Shown in pieces: positions 41,822-50,204 of a stretch of DNA of 64,000 nt. A program made the translations under genes and the position numbers. The notes below the pieces were generated by a model. It had not been told where the DNA came from. It did not search any database and was given only the letters and a program-made list of their open reading frames with translations. Every line of letters begins with the position of its first letter. Position 1 is the stretch's first letter. The DNA is from Flavobacteriaceae bacterium (lineage in GTDB: Bacteria; Bacteroidota; Bacteroidia; Flavobacteriales; Flavobacteriaceae): contig JAITMD010000020.1 in assembly GCA_031277535.1 (NCBI GenBank), positions 1 through 64,000 of the forward strand, read 5' to 3'.

Positions 41822-42208
41822 CTATAACCAGAGTAGTGGAACAAAAGCATATAGAAAGAATGATGTCAATAATAGTACATCAATTACAATTAGCCATTTC
41901 GGGTTAAAGTGGTAACTTACTAAAGATAGAATTACTCTACTAATCCAACCAAAAAGAAAGAACCCAACAATTGTTTTACTATAAGGGTTAATTGTGTGTA
42001 CTGAAAACCCTTGATGAACAATTGAAATGAAATCTCTTGTTAACCCTCTACTTTTACAAAGATAAAGAGGTTGTCCTTGGCACTGTGATGAAATAGAAGG
42101 AATATGAATCCCTGTTTTGTTACCAAGCAACCAAACGTATATAAATAGTAGAGATAAGAGAATTACAAAACTCAGATTAATGATAAAGTAGGCTGATCTG
42201 TTTCTCAA
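41822..42208 (-). CDS. DUF2752-like membrane protein with a TTG start
   Basis: The 128-residue product has three hydrophobic helices (about 8-28, 80-98 and 105-127). Between the first two lies CQGQPLYLCKSRGLTRDFIS, then HQGFSVHTINPYSK, a layout like the DUF2752 family (CPxCGxTR followed by G and NP), but here the second Cys is Arg. No ATG exists in the frame: it runs from an in-frame stop through a TTG at 42208, so TTG is the most likely start. It lies 39 bases after the DUF4190 gene on the same strand, so the two are probably co-transcribed. Function unknown. Confidence 0.65.
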   Translation of the reverse strand: MRNRSAYFIINLSFVILLSLLFIYVWLLGNKTGIHIPSISSQCQGQPLYLCKSRGLTRDFISIVHQGFSVHTINPYSKTIVGFFLFGWISRVILSLVSYHFNPKWLIVIDVLLLTSFFLYAFVPLLWL

Positions 42209-42247
42209 AACAATTAAACTATTGAATACGATGTGTTATTATTGTAT

Positions 42248-42676
42248 TTATTTTTTATCGTCTGATGCCTCAGGAATATCATTATACAGACTGTCAGTCT
42301 CATTATAATCATCATAATACTCATTAATTGTATCTCGTGGCATATCTATTTGTTGTTCGATTGTGTATCGAGCATTTTGATCGGCATGACCAATAGCAGC
42401 AAGAATTAATCCCCAAAACAAACCAATAAGTAAAGCGATTATTCCTATAGATAGACCAGCAATACCTAATCCCTTCTGACCTCCCTTTTTATTAGCTTGA
42501 ACTATACTTATTATTCCTAATATTATAGGTGCAATAGCTATGAATACAGCTACTGAACCAAAACAAGGAATAAAAGAAACGATTAAGGCAAAAATACCTA
42601 AGATCAAAGATAGAATTCCTAATATAGGTGTTTGTGGTTGTGTGGGTGTTGGAGGTGGATTGTATGCGTTTTCCAT
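42248..42676 (-). CDS. DUF4190-type small membrane protein
   Basis: The protein is 142 residues. A Pro-rich N-terminus (MENAYNPPPTPTQPQTP) is followed by two long hydrophobic segments (about 18-58 and 72-95) with the pattern GILSLILGIFALIVSFIP and KGLGIAGLSIGIIALLIG, which is the DUF4190 signature. An acidic tail (DSLYNDIPEASDDKK) ends the protein. It is the first gene of a two-gene unit with the DUF2752-like gene. Function unknown; the inner membrane is the expected location. Confidence 0.8.
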   Translation of the reverse strand: MENAYNPPPTPTQPQTPILGILSLILGIFALIVSFIPCFGSVAVFIAIAPIILGIISIVQANKKGGQKGLGIAGLSIGIIALLIGLFWGLILAAIGHADQNARYTIEQQIDMPRDTINEYYDDYNETDSLYNDIPEASDDKK

Positions 42677-42871
42677 TTTATTTATTTTATGGTAAATATA
42701 TTGATATTATCTAAAAGAATCAAACGAACAAATCAACATAGCGCAATTTTCAAGACTATTCTTGTATAATGTGGATTATATGTATAAAGTATTTTAAGTA
42801 GAAACAACCATTAAAAGCTAATAAATTGTACTTTTACAAGTCAATAGTCGAATTTATTAAATAAAGATATA

Positions 42872-44224
42872 ATGCGAGTACACTTTATAGCAATTGGTGG
42901 AAGTGCGATGCACAATCTTGCTTTGGCTTTACATGCTAAAGGGGATGTAGTAACAGGTAGTGATGATGCAATTTTTGAACCTTCAAAGTCAAGATTGAAG
43001 AATGCGGGTATTCTGCCAGAGCAAGAAGGTTGGTTTGATACTAAGATAACAACAGAATTAGATGCTGTAATTTTAGGGATGCATGCCAAAGAAGATAACC
43101 CAGAGTTGATTCGTGCACGCGAATTAAATTTGAAGATATATTCATACCCCGAATTTATTTATGAGCATTCAAAGAATAAAACTCGTGTAGTTATTGGTGG
43201 TTCTCATGGGAAAACTACTATTACTTCAATGATATTACATGTGTTGAACTACCACAATGTAGCAGTTGATTATTTAGTTGGTGCTCAGTTAGAAGGTTTT
43301 GACCGTATGGTAAACTTAACAAGTGATAATGAGTTTATTGTAATTGAAGGAGATGAATACCTATCATCTGCTTTAGATAGAAGACCTAAATTCCATTTAT
43401 ATCAACCCAATATAGCGTTGTTGAGCGGTATTGCTTGGGATCATATTAATGTGTTTCCTACATTTGAGAACTATGTAGAGCAGTTCAAGATTTTTATAGA
43501 GAAAATGGTTAATGGAGGAATCATGGTGTACAATGAGGAAGACCCTATTGTAAAGCAAATCGTAGAAGAGGCAACAAGTCCTATTCGAAAATTACCATAT
43601 CAAACACCAGAGTATTCTATAGATAATGGAATTACCTATCTACACACTCCTGAAGGAGAGATGCCATTAGAGGTTTTCGGACAGCACAATTTGAGTAACT
43701 TAAGTGGAGCCAAATGGATTTGTCAGAACATGGGAATAGATGAAGAAGATTTTTATGAGGCTATTGCTTCGTTTAAAGGTGCTGCCAAACGTTTAGAAAA
43801 GCTATATGATGATAAGTCAACAGTTGTTTTTAAAGATTTTGCTCATTCACCAAGTAAAGTGAAAGCTACAACAGAAGCTGTAAAAAGTCAGTATCCAAAC
43901 AAGAGAATCATTGCTTGTTTAGAGTTGCATACTTACAGTAGTTTGAATAGCGATTTCTTGACAGAGTATAAAGGAGCTTTGGATGCAGCAACAGAAGCAA
44001 TTGTATTTTATTCAGCAGAGGCACTTAAAATTAAACGTATGCCAGAAATTAGTCAAGAGCAGATGCAAGCAGCATTTCAACGAGAAGGACTGGTTACTTA
44101 TACTAATGCGAGTGACTTTCACCAGTTTTTAGATCAATTGGATTTATCAGATGCAGTTTTGCTATTTATGAGTTCTGGAGATTATGGCGGATTAAATTTG
44201 AATGAATACGTTACTAAACTTTAA
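42872..44224 (+). CDS. mpl: UDP-N-acetylmuramate:tripeptide ligase Mpl-type Mur ligase
   Basis: The protein is 450 residues. It begins with the Rossmann-like MRVHFIAIGGSAMHNLALAL, has the ATP-binding GGSHGKTTITSMIL near 108-121, and contains AWDHINVFPTFENYVEQF near 188-205 and FAHSPSKVKATTEAV near 326-340, as in Mpl. Mpl recycles murein by joining free tripeptide to UDP-MurNAc. It is longer in homology to Mpl than to MurC, which makes the first precursor, and the divergence from MurC, with the HSP in place of HHP, fits Mpl. It is single, with a terminator. Confidence 0.88.
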   Translation: MRVHFIAIGGSAMHNLALALHAKGDVVTGSDDAIFEPSKSRLKNAGILPEQEGWFDTKITTELDAVILGMHAKEDNPELIRARELNLKIYSYPEFIYEHSKNKTRVVIGGSHGKTTITSMILHVLNYHNVAVDYLVGAQLEGFDRMVNLTSDNEFIVIEGDEYLSSALDRRPKFHLYQPNIALLSGIAWDHINVFPTFENYVEQFKIFIEKMVNGGIMVYNEEDPIVKQIVEEATSPIRKLPYQTPEYSIDNGITYLHTPEGEMPLEVFGQHNLSNLSGAKWICQNMGIDEEDFYEAIASFKGAAKRLEKLYDDKSTVVFKDFAHSPSKVKATTEAVKSQYPNKRIIACLELHTYSSLNSDFLTEYKGALDAATEAIVFYSAEALKIKRMPEISQEQMQAAFQREGLVTYTNASDFHQFLDQLDLSDAVLLFMSSGDYGGLNLNEYVTKL

Positions 44225-44230
44225 TATATC

Positions 44231-44258
44231 AAGCTAACCTTTTAGGTTAGCTTTTTTT
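44231..44258 (+). terminator. Terminator of mpl
   Basis: A perfect 10-base stem (44231-44240 with 44244-44253), a 3-base loop and a seven-T run. Confidence 0.88.
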
Positions 44259-44355
44259 ATGTCTTCACATATTAAATAGTAAAGCGTTACTATATTCAAA
44301 TAAGTTTTATACACGGTGTAGTTTTTGTGCAAGTATCTATGCAAAACAAGAACGT

Positions 44356-45108
44356 ATGGAACAAATAAAAAGACCTATTACTGCTTGGGCAGAAGATGAT
44401 AGACCCAGAGAAAAATTGATGCTTAAAGGAAAGAGCTCCTTGAGTGATGCAGAATTATTAGCTATTCTTATTGGTTCAGGTACAAGAGAAGAGTCTGCAA
44501 TAGATCTGTGTAGACGTATGTTAAATGATTACAACAATAACCTTACAGAACTTGCCCGACAGGGAGTTTCCAATCTAATACAATATAAGGGGATTGGAGA
44601 AGCTAAGGCAATTAGTATTGTTGCAGCATTAGAGTTAGGACAACGTCGCAGAATGACAGAGGCTATTCAAAAGGAACAAATCTCCTGTAGTAAAGAAGTG
44701 TTTGAATTGATGCAACCTCGTATCGGTGATTTGTCTCACGAAGAGTTTTGGATTATTCTGTTAAGTAATTCAAATCATGTGCGAAAAGTAATTGCTAATA
44801 AAGAACAACAAGTAAGTGAACGTTTTATAGAGTACAAAATTAAAGAAACACTTAATATTAGTAAAGGAGGAATGACAGGGACAGTTGTAGACTTACGTGT
44901 TTTGTTCAAATTAGCTTTAGAGCATCAAGCAACAGGCGTTATATTAGTACACAATCATCCTTCAGGGAAGTTAAACCCCAGTGATGCCGATATTCAGATT
45001 ACTAAAAAGATTAAAGAGGCAAGCAAGATAATGGATATCTCTTTGTTAGATCATTTTATTGTTACAGAGTTTGACTATTATAGTTTTGCCGATCATGGTT
45101 TGCTTTAA
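44356..45108 (+). CDS. radC: RadC family protein (JAMM/MPN domain)
   Basis: The protein is 250 residues. The N-terminal part (about 20-100) has helix-hairpin-helix-like motifs (SLSDAELLAILIGSGTRE, QYKGIGEAKAISIVAALE). The C-terminal JAMM motif is complete: HNHPSGKLNPSDAD near 199-212 with the metal-binding histidines and Asp, plus an upstream catalytic Glu region. RadC proteins are called DNA-repair proteins but their activity is not established. It stands alone between mpl and a HAD-type gene. Confidence 0.93.
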   Translation: MEQIKRPITAWAEDDRPREKLMLKGKSSLSDAELLAILIGSGTREESAIDLCRRMLNDYNNNLTELARQGVSNLIQYKGIGEAKAISIVAALELGQRRRMTEAIQKEQISCSKEVFELMQPRIGDLSHEEFWIILLSNSNHVRKVIANKEQQVSERFIEYKIKETLNISKGGMTGTVVDLRVLFKLALEHQATGVILVHNHPSGKLNPSDADIQITKKIKEASKIMDISLLDHFIVTEFDYYSFADHGLL

Positions 45109-45191
45109 AGAGGAAAAGAAAGAGAGTTCTTTTCGCTTAAAAAAAGGAGTGTTTTATTATTTTTAAGTACTTTCGCAAAAAAGAAAGATAA

Positions 45192-45890
45192 ATGAGTTTG
45201 AATAATTTTCAGCATAAGAGGGATATCTTTTTCGATTTAGATCATACTTTGTGGGATTTTGAACGCAATTCGGCTTTGGCATTTGAACAAGTAATTGAAG
45301 AGAAGAAATTACCCTTTTCCATCACAGAATTTTTAACGTACTATGTAGATATCAATACAGCTTATTGGGATAAATATAGTTTAAATCTTGTATCGCAAGA
45401 AGAGTTACGTATAGGACGTATCAGAGATACTTTTGAAAATCTAAAATATAAGAGTACTACAGAAGAAATGCTTGCCGTAGGAAATTTGTACTTAACCTAC
45501 TTGCCAAACAACAATCATTTGATAGATGGTGCAATGGATGTACTTAATTATTTAGAAGGGAAGTATAAGATGCATATCATTACTAATGGATTTTCGCAAG
45601 TACAAGAAAATAAATTAGCGAATGCGCAAATAGCTCATTTCTTTGAAACTGTTACTGACTCTGAGGTAGCAGGTGTTAAGAAGCCAGATCAAGCTATATT
45701 TAAAGCAGCATTGCAATTGGCAAATGCAGAAGCAGACAAAAGCTTAATGATAGGGGATAATTGGATTGCTGATGTAGAAGGAGCTTTGTCAGCTGGAATT
45801 GATGTGGTTTACTTTAATGAACACCACAAAGAATTACAGAAAGAAGTAACGCAAGTGAATCATTTGATAGAATTAAAAAACCTGCTATAA
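45192..45890 (+). CDS. YjjG-type HAD noncanonical pyrimidine nucleotidase
   Basis: The protein is 232 residues with the HAD motifs in order: FFDLDHTLWDFERNS (motif I, nucleophile Asp at 15, acid/base Asp at 17), HIITNGFSQVQENK (motif II), GVKKPDQAIF (motif III lysine) and LMIGDNWIADVEGALSAG (motif IV). The helical cap after motif I matches the YjjG/YfnB subfamily, which dephosphorylates nucleoside 5'-monophosphates, including oxidised or halogenated pyrimidine bases. It lies 83 bases after radC; its stop codon is inside the terminator hairpin that follows. Confidence 0.9.
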   Translation: MSLNNFQHKRDIFFDLDHTLWDFERNSALAFEQVIEEKKLPFSITEFLTYYVDINTAYWDKYSLNLVSQEELRIGRIRDTFENLKYKSTTEEMLAVGNLYLTYLPNNNHLIDGAMDVLNYLEGKYKMHIITNGFSQVQENKLANAQIAHFFETVTDSEVAGVKKPDQAIFKAALQLANAEADKSLMIGDNWIADVEGALSAGIDVVYFNEHHKELQKEVTQVNHLIELKNLL

Positions 45891-45905
45891 GCAGGTTTTT
45901 TTATT
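45875..45905. terminator. Terminator between convergent HAD and cytidylyltransferase genes
   Basis: A perfect 12-base stem (45875-45886 with 45890-45901) with a 3-base loop, flanked by A and T runs. It contains the stop codon of the HAD gene and can act in both directions. Confidence 0.8.
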
Positions 45906-45927
45906 ATTCGATAAGGTATAGTTAGGA

Positions 45928-46386
45928 TTAACCAATCTTTACTATTTTCGCTTGTTCTTTTTCGGCAACCTCTTTTCTTAAGGCACTGCTACTGAAGCGA
46001 TGATCTCTTGTGTTGTAGTAAAGTTTTATTCCTTTTTCTTCACAATATGTTCGTCCAGTAAAGTTTTTGTTTTTGTACTCATCTCCCAAGATACGAACAT
46101 CAATTTTGAATGAACGTAAGATGTCTTCTAAGTCTTGTTCTGTTGCATAAGGAACAATTTCATCTACGTATTTACATCCTTTTAATTGTATATATCGCTC
46201 AACAACAGATTGAGTTGGTTTGTTTTTTTCTTTGCGGTCTATAGTAGGGTCAGTTTGTAATCCTACAATTAGGTATGTACACTGATTTTTTGCTTCTTCA
46301 AGCATTTTAATGTGTCCTGCATGCAATAAATCGAAAGCACTAAATGTGATTCCAACTACCACTTCTTGGTTTACATTATTTTTCAT
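45928..46386 (-). CDS. Glycerol-3-phosphate cytidylyltransferase-like nucleotidyltransferase
   Basis: The protein is 152 residues. VGITFSAFDLLHAGHIKMLE near 11-30 contains the HxGH nucleotidyl-transfer motif, VERYIQLKGCKYVDEIV near 61-77 matches the family, and RILGDEYKNKNFTGRTYCEE near 96-115 is typical of the TagD/GCT and RfaE-C group. The conserved C-terminal RTxGISTT motif is replaced by RDHRFSSSALR, so the substrate may not be glycerol 3-phosphate. It makes a CDP- or similar nucleotide-activated precursor, probably for a surface glycan or lipid. It is alone, with a perfect TACTTTTG box upstream. Confidence 0.8.
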   Translation of the reverse strand: MKNNVNQEVVVGITFSAFDLLHAGHIKMLEEAKNQCTYLIVGLQTDPTIDRKEKNKPTQSVVERYIQLKGCKYVDEIVPYATEQDLEDILRSFKIDVRILGDEYKNKNFTGRTYCEEKGIKLYYNTRDHRFSSSALRKEVAEKEQAKIVKIG

Positions 46387-46449
46387 TAGCGTCTTTTTGT
46401 TAGTTTATTTGTATTCGGAATAATCACAAAATGTATTAATGTGAGAGCA

Positions 46450-46457
46450 CAAAAGTA
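46450..46457 (-). promoter_or_regulatory. -7 box of the cytidylyltransferase-like gene
   Basis: TACTTTTG on the minus strand is a perfect TAnnTTTG match, with a leader of roughly 60 bases before the ATG. Confidence 0.4.
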
Positions 46458-46608
46458 ATGTTTTTATTTTTAGAAATCTTAAAAAATAAAGCAAAGTGTT
46501 TTAATCTCTGTTATTTACTGCAAATATTTGACAGATTATTGGCTTGAGTTGTTTATTTTGAGATGATTTTAAAAGACACAAGTACACTATTCTCGCATTT
46601 TAGCTTTG

Positions 46609-47886
46609 TTAGTAATTGTATTTGAACTGCCACTTTGTTTTTAAAAATTCGCGAGTCGCATTTTCTCTACTGTTGTATCCCGGATCATAGAATACTGTAC
46701 CAGCTAAGTCATCTGGTAAAAATTCTTGTACAACAAAGTTATTAGGGTAGTCATGTGCATATTTATAGTCTTCCCCATACCCCAGTTCCTTCATTAGTTT
46801 GGTAGGAGCATTGCGCAAGTGAATCGGTATAGATAAGTCACCCGTTTGTTTTACCACTTGTTGTGCTTTGCCTATAGCCATATAGGTAGAATTGCTCTTT
46901 GGTGAAGTAGCCAAATAAACAGCACATTGGCTTAGGATTATTCTACTCTCTGGATAACCTATTACAGACACAGCCTGAAAGGCATTATTCGCCATAATTA
47001 ATGCAGTGGGGTTTGCATTACCAATATCTTCTGATGCGGCAATAATCAATCGACGGGCTATAAACTTTAAGTCTTCTCCACCTTCAATCATTCGAGCCAG
47101 CCAATAGACTGCTCCATTAGGATCGCTCCCTCTTATAGACTTAATAAACGCAGAAATAATATCGTAATGCTGTTCTCCTGTTTTGTCATAGAGCACTGTG
47201 TTCTTTTGCACATTAGCCATAACCATGTCATTCGTAATTTCTACACTATTGCTTGTGGTAGAATTTACTAACAATTCGAAGGTGTTTAGTAATTTTCTAC
47301 CATCACCTCCTGATATTCTGAATAGCGCTTCTGTTTCTGTTAGTTTAATATCTTTTTTGCTTAGAAAGGAATCTACTTTCATGGCGCGTTCCAAAAGCAA
47401 AAGCAAATCCTCTTTTGTGAATGCGTTTAAAGTGTACACTTGACAACGAGATAGCAGGGCAGGAATCACCTCAAAGCTTGGGTTTTCTGTTGTGGCTCCT
47501 ATTAAGGTTACCCAACCTCGTTCCACAGCTCCTAAAAGAGAGTCTTGTTGTGATTTGCTAAAACGATGAATCTCATCAATAAATAAGATTGGGTTGCGAG
47601 GAGTAAATAATCCCGTGCTGTTTTTGGCTTTATCTATTACCTCTCGTATATCTTTCACACCAGAATTGATGGCGCTAAGTACATAAAATGGACGTTCACT
47701 ATCTTTAGCAAGTATTTCTGCCAAGGTTGTTTTTCCGGTACCAGGAGGACCCCAAAAAATAATAGAAGGTATAAAACCTGTTTTTAATTGATTGGTTAGA
47801 ATGCCGTTTTCACCCACTAAATGGCTCTGACTAATGTAATCAGTTAAGCTCTTTGGGCGAATTCTTTCTGCTAATGGTGCTTCCAT
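46609..47886 (-). CDS. rarA: Replication-associated recombination protein RarA (MgsA)
   Basis: The protein is 425 residues from ATG 47886 ([20 protein letters not shown]), which agrees with family starts; an ATG five codons earlier, at 47901, leaves a leader of only a few bases after the -7 box. The AAA+ core has Walker [14 protein letters not shown] near 46-58, Walker [10 protein letters not shown] near 98-106, sensor 1 [10 protein letters not shown] near 129-138, and [13 protein letters not shown] sensor 2 region. The C-terminal MgsA tetramer domain includes [18 protein letters not shown], then [13 protein letters not shown]. It works at stalled replication forks. Confidence 0.95.
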   Translation of the reverse strand: MEAPLAERIRPKSLTDYISQSHLVGENGILTNQLKTGFIPSIIFWGPPGTGKTTLAEILAKDSERPFYVLSAINSGVKDIREVIDKAKNSTGLFTPRNPILFIDEIHRFSKSQQDSLLGAVERGWVTLIGATTENPSFEVIPALLSRCQVYTLNAFTKEDLLLLLERAMKVDSFLSKKDIKLTETEALFRISGGDGRKLLNTFELLVNSTTSNSVEITNDMVMANVQKNTVLYDKTGEQHYDIISAFIKSIRGSDPNGAVYWLARMIEGGEDLKFIARRLIIAASEDIGNANPTALIMANNAFQAVSVIGYPESRIILSQCAVYLATSPKSNSTYMAIGKAQQVVKQTGDLSIPIHLRNAPTKLMKELGYGEDYKYAHDYPNNFVVQEFLPDDLAGTVFYDPGYNSRENATREFLKTKWQFKYNY

Positions 47887-47913
47887 AGTATAATACTCCA
47901 TATATGTATCTCA

Positions 47914-47921
47914 CAAAAATA
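47914..47921 (-). promoter_or_regulatory. -7 box of rarA
   Basis: TATTTTTG on the minus strand is a perfect match. Transcription would begin near 47908, giving about 22 bases of leader before ATG 47886. Confidence 0.45.
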
Positions 47922-48102
47922 CAATCTGTTTGCCTATTTTCATAATTGAGTAATAGCTTTACAAGTGAAATTAATGGAATAAATAAAAAAGATTTAAGCA
48001 GTTTAAGTTTCCATGATATTTGTGGTGTAGTATGGAATAGGCATTTGCACAAAACAATATCTTAAATTTTATATACGCCATTCGCAGTGTAGGGTAAATG
48101 TT

Positions 48103-48110
48103 TATCTTTA
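48103..48110 (+). promoter_or_regulatory. Candidate -7 box of the rhomboid gene
   Basis: TATCTTTA (seven of eight matches) lies 22 bases before the ATG, the same octamer as found upstream of several other genes here. Confidence 0.4.
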
Positions 48111-48132
48111 GGTTTTATCAAGAGCGTTTACA

Positions 48133-48900
48133 ATGGAAAAAGACGAACATATTCGTTTATCAATAGACTTCATTATTTTACCTATACTTTTCATCATGGT
48201 GATATGGGGAGTGTATTGGTTGGATTGGAGAGATTTTTTACAGCTTTACCAATATGGCGTATTACCTCGCACATTTGTAGGGTTGAGAGGAATTGTTTTT
48301 AGTCCGTTTTTACATGGAGGATTAAAGCATTTGTACAATAATTCTATTGCCTTGTTTGTATTGCTTATTATGCTTCAGGTTTTTTATAAACAACAAATGT
48401 GGCGTGTATTAATACTCGGAATTTTGCTGTCAGGATTTGGAACTTGGCTTATTGGTAGAGAGAGTTATCACATAGGAGCAAGTGGACTGATTTATTTTTT
48501 AGTAAGCTTTATGTTTTTCAAAGGCATGCAAACCAAGCATTTTAGATTGATTGCCTTGTCGTTATTAATTGTAGTATTGTATGGGAGCACCATATGGTAT
48601 ATGTTTCCAGATGTGGAAGATGATATTTCATGGGAAGGGCATTTGAGTGGTTTTGTCATGGGATTATTGACTACCTTTTTCATAGAAAAACCAATATACG
48701 CTCAGAAAATATATAAGTATCCTTGGCAAGACCCTAATTTTGATGAGCAGCAAGATCCATTTATTAGTTGTTTTGATGAGAATGGTAATTTTATAATTAT
48801 TCCTCCTCCAACAGCTGAAGAACTGTGGCAAGTAGATCTCAATAATCCTTTTAGACGTACCCTACCAGTGGTTATTCATCCTATAGCAAGGCAGACGTAA
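48133..48900 (+). CDS. Rhomboid family intramembrane serine protease
   Basis: The protein is 255 residues with six membrane helices. HGGLKHLYNNSIALFVLL near 59-76 matches the HxxxN region, YHIGASGLIYFLVSFMFFKG near 116-135 contains the catalytic serine in GASG, and EGHLSGFVMGLL near 168-179 contains the catalytic His. The C-terminal 60 residues (about 193-255) are soluble, acidic and Pro-rich, unlike the core. It cleaves transmembrane substrates within the lipid; the substrates are unknown. It is a single gene divergent from rarA. Confidence 0.92.
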   Translation: MEKDEHIRLSIDFIILPILFIMVIWGVYWLDWRDFLQLYQYGVLPRTFVGLRGIVFSPFLHGGLKHLYNNSIALFVLLIMLQVFYKQQMWRVLILGILLSGFGTWLIGRESYHIGASGLIYFLVSFMFFKGMQTKHFRLIALSLLIVVLYGSTIWYMFPDVEDDISWEGHLSGFVMGLLTTFFIEKPIYAQKIYKYPWQDPNFDEQQDPFISCFDENGNFIIIPPPTAEELWQVDLNNPFRRTLPVVIHPIARQT

Positions 48901-49162
48901 TAGGAGGGATGTACATTGATAGTTACTATTAAGTGGGGATAGATTGTTCTATGATTTTAAAAAACATAGAAACTGATTGCAAAATAAAGCAGATAAGATT
49001 TAGAGTAAGCCTTGTACAGACTGACGCTTATGCACTCATGTAGATGTATTTGGTCTGTTTTGCTCTTTTTGCCCCTCTATGGTTTAAATGCCTTTTTTTG
49101 CTTGTTATTTTTTAATTTATTATATTGTAAATCAGTGTAATATATTTTTTGTTTTAGTTTTT

Positions 49163-49255
49163 CTTCGGTACGGCTTTGGTAAAAGTGCAGTTTTCTTTTG
49201 GAAAAGGGGCTGTTTTCCGAAGGAGAGTAAAACAAGGGTAAAACAACATTCGAAG
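49163..49255 (-). repeat. Degenerate intergenic repeat, copy B
   Basis: On the minus strand the same four blocks as copy A occur in the same order: TTCGAATGTTGTTTTAC, TTCGGAAAACAG, CTTTTACCAAAGC and CCGAAG, with longer spacers. The copies lie 45 kb apart in opposite orientation, each in a gene-free gap of more than 500 bases. Confidence 0.5.
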
Positions 49256-49344
49256 AAAATAAAACTAAGTTTTACTTCTTTGTAAGGATATGGTAGGTTT
49301 GTTGTGTATTGCTTCCTTTTATAAGTGTAGTGTGTAATAATAAA

Positions 49345-49379
49345 TAAAGGCTGTTATCTAAAAAGAATAACAGCCTTTA
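49345..49379 (-). terminator. Terminator of rlmB
   Basis: A 13-base stem (49345-49357 with 49367-49379), a 9-base loop and a weak T-rich tail on the minus strand, 64 bases beyond the rlmB stop. Confidence 0.6.
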
Positions 49380-49443
49380 AGTAAAATATATTGTATTATG
49401 CTATAGAAAAAGAGTCTTTTATAAATAGCACAACTTGTTTTGT

Positions 49444-50178
49444 CTATCGTCTCTGACGTACTACTTCGTATAAAAATGCACCGCATGCAACAGATACATT
49501 CAATGAGTCTATAACACTAAACATAGGTAGTTTAGCTTTTTCGTCAATTACTTTTAACACAGAAGGGTTGATTCCTTTGTCTTCGCTTCCCATGATAATA
49601 GCTACTGGAACATTCATGTCTACATCGTAAAGTTCTTTTTCTGCTTTTTCTGTAGCACCTATCGTTTTTACACCTGATCCTTGTAAGTAAAATACAGCAT
49701 CTTTAATATGGTCTACTTTACAGATAGGAATATTAAATACCGCTCCAGCAGATGTTTTTACTGTATCTCCATTTACAGGAGCTGCTCCGTTTTTTGAAAC
49801 GATAATACCATCTGCACCACAGCATACTGCCGTACGGATAATAGCACCAAAGTTACGAGCATCTGACAATTGGTCTAATATAATAAATAAAGGTTTCTCT
49901 TTCTTTTCCAACACTCCTTCTACTAATGATTCTAATGAAACAAAAGAGATAGGGGCAATATTAGCAATTGCTCCTTGGTGGTTTTTCTTTGTAAGACGGT
50001 TCAACTTCTCGATAGGTACATAAGAGAAGTTAATGTTATTACGTTTTAGGGTTTTGATCAATTCATTCATTAATTCGCCATTAGCATCTTTTTGAATGAA
50101 TACTTTGTCAATATCTTTTCCTGCTTCAATGGCTTCGATTATCGCGCGAATACCAAATATTTGATTGTCTTGTTCCAT
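49444..50178 (-). CDS. rlmB: 23S rRNA (guanosine-2'-O-)-methyltransferase RlmB
   Basis: The protein is 244 residues with the SpoU/TrmH knot. Motif 1 is DARNFGAIIRTAVCCGADGI near 109-128, motif 2 IIMGSEDKGINPSVL near 193-207, and motif 3 LPMFSVIDSLNVSVACGAF near 215-233. The N-terminal substrate-binding domain (about 1-70, IFGIRAIIEAIEAGKDIDKV) is present. RlmB methylates G2251 in the peptidyl-transferase P-loop of 23S rRNA. It lies 26 bases after an outer membrane protein gene on the same strand. A perfect TACCTTTG box lies only 4 bases before the ATG, which hints at a leaderless transcript. Confidence 0.94.
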   Translation of the reverse strand: MEQDNQIFGIRAIIEAIEAGKDIDKVFIQKDANGELMNELIKTLKRNNINFSYVPIEKLNRLTKKNHQGAIANIAPISFVSLESLVEGVLEKKEKPLFIILDQLSDARNFGAIIRTAVCCGADGIIVSKNGAAPVNGDTVKTSAGAVFNIPICKVDHIKDAVFYLQGSGVKTIGATEKAEKELYDVDMNVPVAIIMGSEDKGINPSVLKVIDEKAKLPMFSVIDSLNVSVACGAFLYEVVRQRR

Positions 50179-50182
50179 AGTG

Positions 50183-50190
50183 CAAAGGTA
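50183..50190 (-). promoter_or_regulatory. -7-like box directly before rlmB
   Basis: TACCTTTG is a perfect TAnnTTTG match, but transcription from it would start at or within the ATG of rlmB, making a leaderless message. It may instead be a chance match, with rlmB read from the upstream gene. Confidence 0.3.
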
Positions 50191-50204
50191 AATATATTTT
50201 GGCT

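Larger units (their letters stand above)
48901..49443. other. Gene-free stretch after the rhomboid gene
   Basis: The stretch is AT-rich; a 65-codon frame from 49088 runs straight through the repeat copy B and has an unlikely Phe/Cys/Lys composition, so I reject it as a gene. It holds repeat copy B at 49163-49255 and, near the right end, the terminator of rlmB. Nothing else was recognised. Confidence 0.5.

Noticed and set aside
49088..49285. 65-residue plus-strand protein
   Set aside because: It runs through the dispersed repeat, whose other copy keeps no frame, and its composition is unlike a protein.
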